From an uncultured Alphaproteobacteria bacterium (GTDB taxonomy: Bacteria; Pseudomonadota; Alphaproteobacteria; RUG11792), in NCBI GenBank assembly GCA_910588255.1, contig CAJUOM010000025.1, positions 1 to 14,901 of the forward strand: DNA of 14,901 nt. The letters are read 5' to 3'. Of the stretch, positions 7,758 through 14,568 are shown piece after piece. Made by a program: the position numbers and the translations under genes. How positions within the stretch are numbered: position 1 is the first letter of the stretch; every line of letters begins with the position of its first letter. The notes beneath the pieces were generated by a model that was given only the letters and a program-made list of their open reading frames with translations, was not told the DNA's origin and did not search any database.

Positions 7758-9128
7758 ATGTCGCAATTTTCCATATTATATTATAAATTTATATCATGGT
7801 TAAGAGTAATGTTGGGAAAAATGATATTCTGGATTTTACTGATTTTTATTATAACATATGTTTCATTATTGTTCTTTCCCAAAAAAACTTTTAGATTCAT
7901 GGGAATGATAATTGCTCCGGTTGTTAGATTATATATCAAAAGAAGAATAGCACTCGGATTAGAAGATAAATATCGATATACTGAACGATTTGGTCTTCCT
8001 TCAAAAGAAAGGTCTTCAGGAGAACTTGTTTGGATTCATGCAGTTAGTGTCGGAGAAACAATTTCCGTTATTCCTATAATAGAAAAAATAAAAAATGAAA
8101 ATAATAATATAAACATTCTATTAACAACTACAACATTAACTGCAGCAAAACAAGTAGAAGAAAAGTTAAAAGACTTAGTTATTCATCAATATCTACCATT
8201 TGATGTTTTTAAATGGATCAGAAGATTTGTGAAATATTGGAAACCTTCAGTTGCACTTTTCGTTGAATCGGAGTTATGGCCTAATACTTTATATTATTTA
8301 CATGAAAAAGATATACCAATTTATTTGTTGAACGTCAGAATCTCAAAAAAATCTTTAAATAGAATGAAATTTGTGAATAAATATTTAAAAATCCAACCAT
8401 TTAGTCTATTTCGAACCATTTATGCTCCTTCTGATGAATTGAAAAAAGAATTGAAACAACTTGGAGCAAGAGAAGTACTTGTTGTTCCAAATATGAAAAC
8501 TATTTCCAGGAAGCTACCTGTTAATTTAGAAAATTCAAAGAATATTAAAAATCAAATATCAAACAGAAAAACTTGGATAGCAGTCAGTACCCATCCTGGA
8601 GAAGAAGAAACTATTCTCGAGGCACATAAGTTGATAAAACAAACATATCCAGAAATTTTAACAGTAATAGCCATCAGACATCCTAATAGAGCTAATGATA
8701 TTTTAGAGTTTTGCAAAAATTCAAATATATCAGCTACAACTTATACAAATTCGGAATCTAAAGAAAGTATAGATGAAGAAGTTTATATTATAGACAAGAT
8801 AGGATGTCTCGGAGATTTTTTTGAAAATATAAAGATTGTTTTTGTAGGAGGAAGTTTAGTTCCAAATATTGGTGGCCATAATTTTCTCGAGCCTTTAAAT
8901 TTTGATTGTAACGTAGCAACAGGACCTTATATAGATAATTTCAGAGATATATACCCAGAAGTTCAAAATATGTGCAAAATTTTAAAAAACAAAAATGAGA
9001 CATATGAATTTGTTATTGGCTCCTTAAAAAACGATTCTTCAATTATTTTCAAAAAAAAGACAAACTCAAAAGAAAAATGGGAAGAGATCGTAAGACATAT
9101 TTTGCACGTTTCACTCAAAACTCTATAA
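7758..9128 (+). CDS. waaA: 3-deoxy-D-manno-octulosonic acid (Kdo) transferase WaaA (KdtA)
   Basis: WaaA is a membrane-bound GT30 glycosyltransferase that transfers Kdo from CMP-Kdo to the lipid IVA precursor of lipopolysaccharide. Key features (456-aa reading) are a hydrophobic N-terminal anchor (about 22-41), H-A-V-S-V-G-E (94-100, with E100 as the expected catalytic base), SELWPN (171-176), RHP (307-309) and G-G-S-L-x(4)-G-G-H-N-x-L-E-P (364-379). The usual T-G-N-L-K reads V-P-N-M-K (243-247). The first ATG leaves only 14 bp to the divergent murE start and has no ribosome site. ATG 7821 (residue 22), preceded by TTGGGA, or ATG 7809 is likely the true start, and either would leave room for divergent promoters. 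How many Kdo units it adds cannot be read from sequence. Confidence 0.92.
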   Translation: MSQFSILYYKFISWLRVMLGKMIFWILLIFIITYVSLLFFPKKTFRFMGMIIAPVVRLYIKRRIALGLEDKYRYTERFGLPSKERSSGELVWIHAVSVGETISVIPIIEKIKNENNNINILLTTTTLTAAKQVEEKLKDLVIHQYLPFDVFKWIRRFVKYWKPSVALFVESELWPNTLYYLHEKDIPIYLLNVRISKKSLNRMKFVNKYLKIQPFSLFRTIYAPSDELKKELKQLGAREVLVVPNMKTISRKLPVNLENSKNIKNQISNRKTWIAVSTHPGEEETILEAHKLIKQTYPEILTVIAIRHPNRANDILEFCKNSNISATTYTNSESKESIDEEVYIIDKIGCLGDFFENIKIVFVGGSLVPNIGGHNFLEPLNFDCNVATGPYIDNFRDIYPEVQNMCKILKNKNETYEFVIGSLKNDSSIIFKKKTNSKEKWEEIVRHILHVSLKTL

Positions 9129-9145
9129 TTATACCATATTTCATT

Positions 9146-9213
9146 AAATTTAACTACAAATTTCAAATATTAAACTTAAATTTGGAAGATGTTTTTTAAA
9201 ATTTGCAAAATTT
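9146..9213. promoter_or_regulatory. Phased AAATTT tracts, probable intrinsically curved DNA
   Basis: Five copies of AAATTT start at 9146, 9158, 9178, 9199 and 9208. The steps of 12, 20, 21 and 9 bp add up to 62 bp over about six helical turns, close to the 10.4-10.5 bp repeat. A-tracts repeated in helical phase bend DNA. The cluster lies about 40-110 bp upstream of the -10 box of the secreted-protein gene, where curvature can help RNA polymerase or nucleoid proteins bind. The last two copies (AAAATTT at 9198-9204 and AAATTTT at 9208-9214) also form an AT-only inverted repeat. The function is inferred. Confidence 0.4.
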
Positions 9214-9254
9214 TGTAATTACTTTTCGAATTAATATTAAATTAAAGCTAGAAT

Positions 9255-9260
9255 TATAAT
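9255..9260 (+). promoter_or_regulatory. -10 box of the secreted-protein gene
   Basis: A perfect TATAAT lies 36 bp before the ATG at 9297, which puts the transcription start near 9267 with a leader of about 30 nt. No good -35 hexamer is visible at 16-18 bp (TTAATA at 9231 is the nearest). The promoter may therefore depend on the upstream A/T tracts or on an activator. Confidence 0.4.
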
Positions 9261-9296
9261 ATAACATCTATTTTAAATAACTAATTTGGAGGAAAT

Positions 9297-9845
9297 ATGA
9301 AAAAAATTATCTTAAGCGCTGTACTATTAATTAATAGTGTTTTTGCAAGTTCAACTATGGTTGATTCAATTAAATCAGAATTAGAATCCTATACAACTTG
9401 TATTGCAGCTTTAAACGATTCCATAACAAGTGATGGATATAACTGTATACTAAATGAAGAACTTTTGTATAGTTATTTGTTCTCACCATTAGATTCGGAA
9501 ATCGCAGAATCAAAAAGTGATCAATTGAGCTCTGAATCTGAGAAGGAATTTACAGAAGAATCACAAAGTATTGAAGAAATATTAGAAATTCCTAGTATAT
9601 ATCTGTCTTTTGCCAATGATGATAATATATTAAGCATTGTTAAGAAATATAGTACGAAAGTAATAAGATACTTAACGCAAACATTGGATGATATGGATAC
9701 ATATATAGGAATTCGAAGAGAAACTGAGCCTTCATACATCCTACGTGAGGCGATAAAAAATGCTGCATTTGGTAACAATTCAAAAATGCAAGAAAAAAGA
9801 AATACACTTATGGATGCCTACACAGAGCTTATTTCTCAAATGTAA
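9297..9845 (+). CDS. Small secreted protein of unknown function
   Basis: I do not recognise this family. The 182-aa protein has a clear Sec signal peptide: K2-K3, hydrophobic I4-V15, and a predicted cut after V-F-A (residue 17). The mature part has two cysteines (C35, C50) that could form a disulfide once exported. An acidic, Ser/Glu-rich and probably flexible segment follows (about 65-95), then a helical C-terminal half with alternating charges (about 108-182). No membrane anchor or lipobox follows the signal peptide, so it should be soluble in the periplasm or secreted further. The ribosome site GGAGGA at 9288-9293 is one of the best in the window, suggesting good expression. The gene stands alone, with its own -10 box, and its last 17 bp overlap the convergent xseA. 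In a host-associated bacterium an effector or envelope role is possible but unproven. Confidence 0.8.
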   Translation: MKKIILSAVLLINSVFASSTMVDSIKSELESYTTCIAALNDSITSDGYNCILNEELLYSYLFSPLDSEIAESKSDQLSSESEKEFTEESQSIEEILEIPSIYLSFANDDNILSIVKKYSTKVIRYLTQTLDDMDTYIGIRRETEPSYILREAIKNAAFGNNSKMQEKRNTLMDAYTELISQM

Positions 9846-11226
9846 AAGAACCATCTTGGAAGTGGATACAAAATTCACTTCCTTTCTGTCTCTGGAACTT
9901 TTCTTTTGTTTCAATAGTATTTCCTGAACTATCTGTTATAAAACAAAAACCTTTTGATAATATCTTTTTAAAAGATCCTTGTTCCAAACGATTAGATAAA
10001 ACTATTATTTTTTCCAAATATTTATCAAAGTAATTTTTTAAAATTCGGTTATAAACAGAAATCGATGCTTCAAATTTTTGTCTTTTCAATCTTATATAAT
10101 TTTCTAGGCTAATTAATTTTTTAGATTGCAATCTAAGCATCTGTTTTTGGAGAAATTCTTTCGGATTAATCAACTTTTTTGTTTGCAATTTCAAAGACTC
10201 TCTTTGTAAAAAGTTTTGTATTGCGACAAAAAATCTTTCTATTTTATCGTCGAATTTCTGAGTAATTCCCAAAATTGCAAATTGTGAAGAATTCAGACAT
10301 TTTGAAACAGAGTCTAGTCTAGAAGAAAATTCTCTGACTATTCTTTGTATAAAATTATTCAATCTGAATGTATTATCGGATAACTGAGTTTTTATCTCAG
10401 ACAAAACCGGAGTAGCTAATTCTATAGCCGCAGTCGGAGTAGGTGCTCTCAAATCAGCTGCATAATCTATCAATGTTGTATCTGTTTCATGTCCAATAGC
10501 TGATATGACAGGTATACGACTTTCAAACACTGCTTTCACGACGACTTCTTCATTGAATGGCCAAAGATCTTCAATACTTCCTCCACCTCTTGCAACAATT
10601 AATATATCAGGATGTTTTTGGGTCATAAAATTAAATCCACGAACAGCAGCTGCAACTTGTTCTGCTGCCCCGATTCCCTGAACATTAACAGACCACACTG
10701 AAACATTGCAAAATGGATACCGATCTTCTAATCTGTGTCTCATATCCTGAAGAACAGCACCTGTTTTTGAAGTGATGATTCCAATAAGTTGTGGAAATTT
10801 TGGAAGTTTTCGTTTGTTATTGAAATATCCTAGAGATGAAAAAAGCTTTTTTCGTTCATTTAATAATTTTAATAAAGCACCTTCTCCAGCAATACTCGCT
10901 TCTTCTATAATAAATTGATATTGAGACCTTGCAGGATATGATGTTACACGTCCTTCCACAACAATTTCCATACCTTCTTCTAGTTGGAAACTTAGTTTTG
11001 TCCCTCTCCAACATATCGCATTTATAACAGAATCGTTATCCTTTAAAGATAGGTAAATATGTCCTGATGAATGCTTTTTCAATCCTGAAACTTCTCCTTG
11101 CAATTTTACAGATGAAAAGTTTTTCTCTATTTGATTTTTTATAGCTAAAGAAAGCTCTGAAACACTAAGAATTTTCTCATCATTTAGAATATGTAAGGAA
11201 TTGTTTAAAGCTAAATTCGATAACAT
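9829..11226 (-). CDS. xseA: Exodeoxyribonuclease VII large subunit XseA
   Basis: XseA with XseB forms a cytoplasmic nuclease that degrades single-stranded DNA from both ends into oligonucleotides. The 465-aa protein has the N-terminal OB-fold (about 19-115, with KLQGEVSGLKKHSSGHIYLSLKD). The catalytic domain contains GIITSKTGAVLQDMRHRL (149-166), V-A-R-G-G-G-S-I-E-D-L-W (211-222), SAIGHETDTTLIDYAADLRA (242-261) and PTPTAAIELA. A long coiled-coil region follows, where XseB binds in the family; it includes a visible repeat, LKLQTKKLI and LRLQSKKLI about 20 residues apart. The C-terminal tail S-K-G-F-C-F-I fits the family. The start is supported by GGAGG 4 nt upstream (11231-11235 on the complement). 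The gene lies 19 bp after a tRNA and its 3' end overlaps the secreted-protein gene. Confidence 0.95.
   Translation of the reverse strand: MLSNLALNNSLHILNDEKILSVSELSLAIKNQIEKNFSSVKLQGEVSGLKKHSSGHIYLSLKDNDSVINAICWRGTKLSFQLEEGMEIVVEGRVTSYPARSQYQFIIEEASIAGEGALLKLLNERKKLFSSLGYFNNKRKLPKFPQLIGIITSKTGAVLQDMRHRLEDRYPFCNVSVWSVNVQGIGAAEQVAAAVRGFNFMTQKHPDILIVARGGGSIEDLWPFNEEVVVKAVFESRIPVISAIGHETDTTLIDYAADLRAPTPTAAIELATPVLSEIKTQLSDNTFRLNNFIQRIVREFSSRLDSVSKCLNSSQFAILGITQKFDDKIERFFVAIQNFLQRESLKLQTKKLINPKEFLQKQMLRLQSKKLISLENYIRLKRQKFEASISVYNRILKNYFDKYLEKIIVLSNRLEQGSFKKILSKGFCFITDSSGNTIETKEKFQRQKGSEFCIHFQDGSFTFEK
9858..9888 (+). terminator. Possible terminator of the secreted-protein gene, inside xseA
   Basis: A perfect 7-bp inverted repeat, GGAAGTG (9858-9864) and CACTTCC (9876-9882), has an 11-nt loop and is followed on the plus strand by TTTCTGTC. 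It begins 13 bp after the stop codon of the secreted-protein gene, where a terminator would be expected, yet lies within the 3' coding part of xseA on the other strand. The T run is imperfect. Confidence 0.42.
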
Positions 11227-11245
11227 AAAACCTCCGGGAAATTAA

Positions 11246-11322
11246 TGGTGGGCCCTGTAGGACTCGAACCTACGACAACTCCGTTATGAGCGGAGGGTTC
11301 TGACCAACTAAACTAAAGGCCC
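11246..11322 (-). tRNA. tRNA with CAU anticodon, probably tRNA-Ile2 (lysidine type); elongator Met not excluded
   Basis: This is a full 77-nt cloverleaf on the minus strand. The acceptor stem is GGGCCTT/AGGGCCC with one G-U pair, followed by discriminator A and an encoded CCA. The D stem is GTTT/GAAC, the anticodon stem CTCCG/CGGAG, and the T stem GTAGG/CCTAC around TTCGAGT. The anticodon loop CTCATAA places CAT at 11288-11286. CAU can be initiator Met, elongator Met or Ile2, in which TilS converts C34 to lysidine so that AUA is read. The paired G-C end of the acceptor stem argues against an initiator. The GGGCC...GGGCCC acceptor resembles isoleucine tRNAs more than elongator Met, but this is a judgement by eye. 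A strong promoter lies just upstream and xseA just downstream. Confidence 0.93.
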
Positions 11323-11337
11323 ATGTCATATGTTTAT

Positions 11338-11366
11338 ATTATAAAAAATTCCTTTTTCAATATCAA
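11338..11366 (-). promoter_or_regulatory. Strong sigma-70 promoter of the tRNA (and probably xseA)
   Basis: On the minus strand TTGATA (11366-11361) and a perfect TATAAT (11343-11338) are spaced by 17 bp. Transcription would begin near 11331, about 9 nt before the tRNA. It is the best promoter in the window. No terminator is visible between the tRNA and xseA, so both are probably on one transcript. Confidence 0.65.
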
Positions 11367-11394
11367 GATATTTTTCTAAATAAGTTTTATCACG

Positions 11395-11563
11395 CTATGA
11401 GTATATTCCTATAAGATCATCAGCTATTTGTTGGCGATGCTATTTTTCTAATTGAGGATTCTTTACTGCAAATTGTACTTCATTTGCAATATAGTTTGTG
11501 GTTAACTATCGCATAATTCAGAAAAACTTTATAAGCGTTAGAAAACGATTCTGGAAGTATTTT
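11395..11563 (-). pseudogene. Possible decayed coding remnant, family unknown
   Basis: On the minus strand, one frame reads ILPESFSNAYKVFLNYAIVN and continues to HKLYCK before a stop. From the same place, a second frame reads N-Y-I-A-N-E-V-Q-F-A-V-K-N-P-Q-L-E-K, a TAG, then HRQQIADDLIGIYS and a stop. Joined across one frame change and one internal stop, these give a protein-like helical sequence of about 55 residues with coding-like composition, in a region otherwise full of stops. I cannot assign a family. It could be the tail of a lost gene or chance. Confidence 0.3.
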
Positions 11564-11581
11564 TTAAAAACGCGTGACATG

Positions 11582-11590
11582 TGGTATAAT
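11582..11590 (+). promoter_or_regulatory. Isolated extended -10 promoter element
   Basis: TGGTATAAT contains a perfect -10 hexamer (11585-11590) with the TG extension one base upstream. It points at the 3' end of acs, which is on the opposite strand. No -35 box and no plus-strand gene follow, so it could drive a short antisense or non-coding RNA, be a remnant, or be fortuitous. Confidence 0.25.
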
Positions 11591-11690
11591 AATATCAAGG
11601 CTACCATGGCTGCCCTCTCATATTAAGTTAGTGTACATAGCTCCTAGTTCTCAATTTCAGGATATACAATTTAGAAATAAAATTTAAGTT

Positions 11691-13556
11691 TTATCGCTTT
11701 AGTTTACAAATATCAGGACAAAAGAACGGTTCTTGGGAAGCTTTATAAAGTATTGGAACTATTTCCTGATTATATACAGATGATAAATCTTTTTCGTTGT
11801 AATTATGATTATTTGCAATATCTCGTAATAAATGGCGTATTATCTTTCCTGATCTAGTTTTTGGTAAATCTGGGACAAAAACAATAAAATCAGGTTTTGC
11901 AATCGGACCAATACACCTCTTTGTCGATTTTAAAATTTCACTGATAATTTTTTCATGATTAACAATATCTTCAATGACCACATATGCAAATGCTGTCTGT
12001 CCTTTTATACTATCTTCAACAGCAACAACTGCAGATTCTTTCACACTATGAACTTTATTTATTGCACATTCAAATTCAGCTGTTCCTAACCTGTGTCCAG
12101 AAATGTTTATGACATCATCTAATCTTCCTATTATTTTTATGTCAAAGTTATTATCATATATTGCTCCATCTCCTGTTATAAATGCTTTATTTGGGGCAAA
12201 ATTTATTTTTTCGCTTTTATAAGTTGTGGAGCGACATTTTCCAGGCCAATTACTGTTTATAATAAGATTTCCCAAAGAATTCGAAGAAGTAATTATATTT
12301 CCGTAGTCATCCGTTATTTTTACTATATTTCCAAAAAATGGTTTTCCAGCAATACATGGTTTTTGCTCGAGATTTCTCAATGGAGCTAGGATAATTCCTC
12401 CAGTTTCCGTCTGCCACCACGTATCCATTATTGGGCATTGTTTATTTCCCACAACGTTGAAATACCATTCCCATGCAGATTTATTTATTGGTTCTCCAAC
12501 AGAGCCTAAAGTTTTTAATGAGGACAAATCATGTTTTTTTACTAATGCATCATCAAACATCTGCAGAGATCTAATAGCTGTTGGAGCAGAATAAAATATT
12601 GAAACTTTTTCATTTTCTATTATTTCCCAATATCTATCAGCCTCAGGATAAGTTGGTGTTCCTTCAAAAATAACAACAGTTAATCCATGGAACAATGGAG
12701 CATATGTTATATAACTGTGCCCTGTTATCCATCCAATATCCGAAGTTGAAAAGTATATATCGTCAGAGTTTATCCCCAATATAATCTTAAGCGTTGTTGC
12801 TGTATAAAGCATATATGGCAAAGCAGAATGAACAATACCTTTTGGGTTTCCTGATGATCCAGAAGTATATAGGATAAATAAATTATCTTGATTATCTTGC
12901 CAATATATTTCTTCATTAATTTTCACTTCCAAATTTTGCAAATTATCAAGATTTAATGTTTTGCATGGCTGTGTCATTTTTGAGACAGCACAATTTGCAT
13001 TATTTAAAATTTCAATTTTCTTTCCACCTCTTCTGGAAGAAGTTACTGTCAAAAGAATCTTTGCTTTTGATGACTCCAATCTGTATGCTAATGCCTCAGG
13101 AGAAAATCCAGCAAAAACAACTAAATGTAAGGCTCCTATTCTTGAACAAGCAAGCATTGCAGCTATTGCTTCTGGAATCATTGGCATATATATTGCTACA
13201 ACATCATTGTTTTTTATTTTTTCGGATTTTAGAAGCGACGCTATCTTAATAACCATATTTTTCAATTCATTATAAGATATTTGCCTTCGTTCTCCTTTTT
13301 CATCACCATACCATATGAGGGCAGGTTTATCAGGGCTGTTTATGGCGTGTCTGTCAACGCAATTGTAACTTACATTTGAAATTCCATTTAAAGACCATTC
13401 TGAGGAGTTCTTATCGAATGAACTAATCGGTTTCTTTTTCCAATAAAAATCTTTTAAATGACAATTCCAGAATGCCTCAGGATCTTTTATTGAGTTTTGA
13501 TATATCTCGTTATAAATTTTTTCATTTTCCCAAGCTGATTTGTGATCAAAAAGCAT
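11691..13556 (-). CDS. acs: Acetyl-CoA synthetase, AMP-forming (Acs)
   Basis: Acs activates acetate through acetyl-AMP to acetyl-CoA in the cytoplasm. The 621-aa protein has the family N-terminal region (FWNCHLKDFYWKKKP, 29-43; NVSYNCVDRH, 61-70). It then shows YMPMIPEAIAAMLACSRIGA (123-142), the P-loop YTSGSSGNPKG (230-240), GSVGEPINKSAWEWY (351-365), DTWWQTETGG (378-387), GRLDDVINISGHRLGTAE (477-494) and PKTRSGKI (565-572). K571 is the catalytic lysine that is acetylated in many bacteria. The double Trp in DTWWQTETG favours acetate over propionate. It is about 25-30 residues shorter than typical Acs, mainly in the linker near 175-225 and in the C-terminal tail, which ends in an atypical FFCPDICKLKR. 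ATG 13556 has no obvious ribosome site. It is divergent from the ldcA-like gene. Confidence 0.93.
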   Translation of the reverse strand: MLFDHKSAWENEKIYNEIYQNSIKDPEAFWNCHLKDFYWKKKPISSFDKNSSEWSLNGISNVSYNCVDRHAINSPDKPALIWYGDEKGERRQISYNELKNMVIKIASLLKSEKIKNNDVVAIYMPMIPEAIAAMLACSRIGALHLVVFAGFSPEALAYRLESSKAKILLTVTSSRRGGKKIEILNNANCAVSKMTQPCKTLNLDNLQNLEVKINEEIYWQDNQDNLFILYTSGSSGNPKGIVHSALPYMLYTATTLKIILGINSDDIYFSTSDIGWITGHSYITYAPLFHGLTVVIFEGTPTYPEADRYWEIIENEKVSIFYSAPTAIRSLQMFDDALVKKHDLSSLKTLGSVGEPINKSAWEWYFNVVGNKQCPIMDTWWQTETGGIILAPLRNLEQKPCIAGKPFFGNIVKITDDYGNIITSSNSLGNLIINSNWPGKCRSTTYKSEKINFAPNKAFITGDGAIYDNNFDIKIIGRLDDVINISGHRLGTAEFECAINKVHSVKESAVVAVEDSIKGQTAFAYVVIEDIVNHEKIISEILKSTKRCIGPIAKPDFIVFVPDLPKTRSGKIIRHLLRDIANNHNYNEKDLSSVYNQEIVPILYKASQEPFFCPDICKLKR

Positions 13557-13595
13557 AGAGTAAAAATTTCGCTACCTTAGGGTTTCATGTTACCA

Positions 13596-13601
13596 TATAG
13601 T
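13596..13601 (+). promoter_or_regulatory. Possible -10 box shared by the divergent ldcA-like and acs genes
   Basis: TATAGT on the plus strand would start transcription near 13608, before the preferred ldcA start at 13636. The overlapping minus-strand reading TACTAT could serve acs. No convincing -35 box is seen in either direction, so this is weak. Confidence 0.2.
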
Positions 13602-13635
13602 ATGTGTGTTGATTCCTATTGAATTGTTACAAATT

Positions 13636-14568
13636 ATGACAGTTTTATCGACTTTTCTTAAAATAACATTTTTATTTTTCGCTTGCTTTAACACTTTCGC
13701 ATTTCAGAATTTAAAAAGCCTAGATATAGAAATAATCGCACCATCGAGCGGAATTGATCTGAATGTTTGGAAGAAAGTTTTTCAAATAACTGGAACTAAA
13801 TGTAAAACTAAAACGGCATCTTCAGATGAACAGGTTTTTGCAAATTCAAGATGAAAAATTTAAAGATATCGATAAATCTTTAAGATCTAATCATGAATTC
13901 TTTGGGCTTTGCGAGGAGGTTATGGTATCGATAAATTAATGTGGGAAATATCCAATACAAATTATTCAAACGAAAAAAAGAAAATATTAATTGGATATAG
14001 TGATATTTGCACACTTCTCATACATCTTTCTCAAAAATATAATTGGATTTGTTTAAATGCTCCTATGTTAAAAGATTTTGCCTTAAATAATAAATCTTCA
14101 AAGTCTTATGAGATCGTATTGAAATTTCTTAATAATTCTATTACAATGCTGGAGATTTCAGATTTGATTCCAATCAACTCATATGCCAAAAATGCAAATG
14201 TTATAAGAAGAAAAACAACCGGAGGGAATTTGACGTGTTTAATTTCAGGAATAGGTACTCCATGGCAAATAAAAACAACAAATAGAATTCTCTTCATAGA
14301 AGATACAAATGTTTCCGGGTATCAATTAGATAGATTTCTGACTCATTTGAAAAATGCAGGAATTTTGAAAAATGTAAAATCTATTATATTTGGAGATTTC
14401 GGGAAAAATGTTTCGAAAATACTAAAAACATTTGCATGCCAAATTAATATTCCGGTTTATACCAATAATTATTTCGGACATCAAAAACATAACTATTGTT
14501 GGGGACGTGAGTTTGATGGAATAATAGAAAAAACTTCAGGAACTTTTAGTATAAAAATGAAGAAGTAA
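13636..14568 (+). pseudogene. LD-carboxypeptidase (peptidase S66, LdcA-like), disrupted by two compensating frameshifts
   Basis: LdcA enzymes remove the terminal D-Ala from the tetrapeptide of peptidoglycan during recycling or remodelling. The 5' part (ATG 13636 to TGA 13854) gives a signal-peptide-like N-terminus and I-E-I-I-A-P-S-S-G, the family start. The frame then shifts +1 near 13849: a second frame continues the family pattern as DEKFKDIDKSLRSNHE. It shifts back near 13897 to I-L-W-A-L-R-G-G-Y-G and stays open to TAA 14566-14568. The 3' part keeps the full Ser-Glu-His set: Ser of GYSD (codon 13999-14001), Glu of FIEDT and His of FGHQKHN. GGNLTCLISGIGTPW also matches E. coli LdcA closely. 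A GTG at 13606 would add ten residues, but the -10-like box favours 13636. The breaks may be true inactivation, sequencing error or recoding. A signal peptide is unusual for LdcA, which is cytoplasmic in E. coli. Confidence 0.82.

Larger units (their letters stand above)
11323..11690. other. Gene-free region between the tRNA and acs
   Basis: This 368-bp stretch holds the tRNA promoter at its left end. The middle carries traces of a decayed coding sequence on the minus strand (11395-11563). An isolated extended -10 sequence on the plus strand (11582-11590) is followed by an imperfect inverted repeat at 11599-11614 (GGCTACC/GGCTGCC around ATGG). No intact gene or clear acs terminator was found. 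Confidence 0.6.

Noticed and set aside
9191..9215. AAAATTT/AAATTTT inverted repeat after waaA as a terminator
   Set aside because: The stem is A-T only, the loop is three bases and no T run follows; it is better explained as part of the phased A-tracts.
12956..13275. Two overlapping plus-strand open frames inside acs
   Set aside because: They run antisense to conserved Acs sequence and show no family features.
13606..13635. GTG 13606 as the start of the LD-carboxypeptidase
   Set aside because: It adds ten residues before an otherwise normal signal peptide and precedes the transcription start predicted from the -10-like box.
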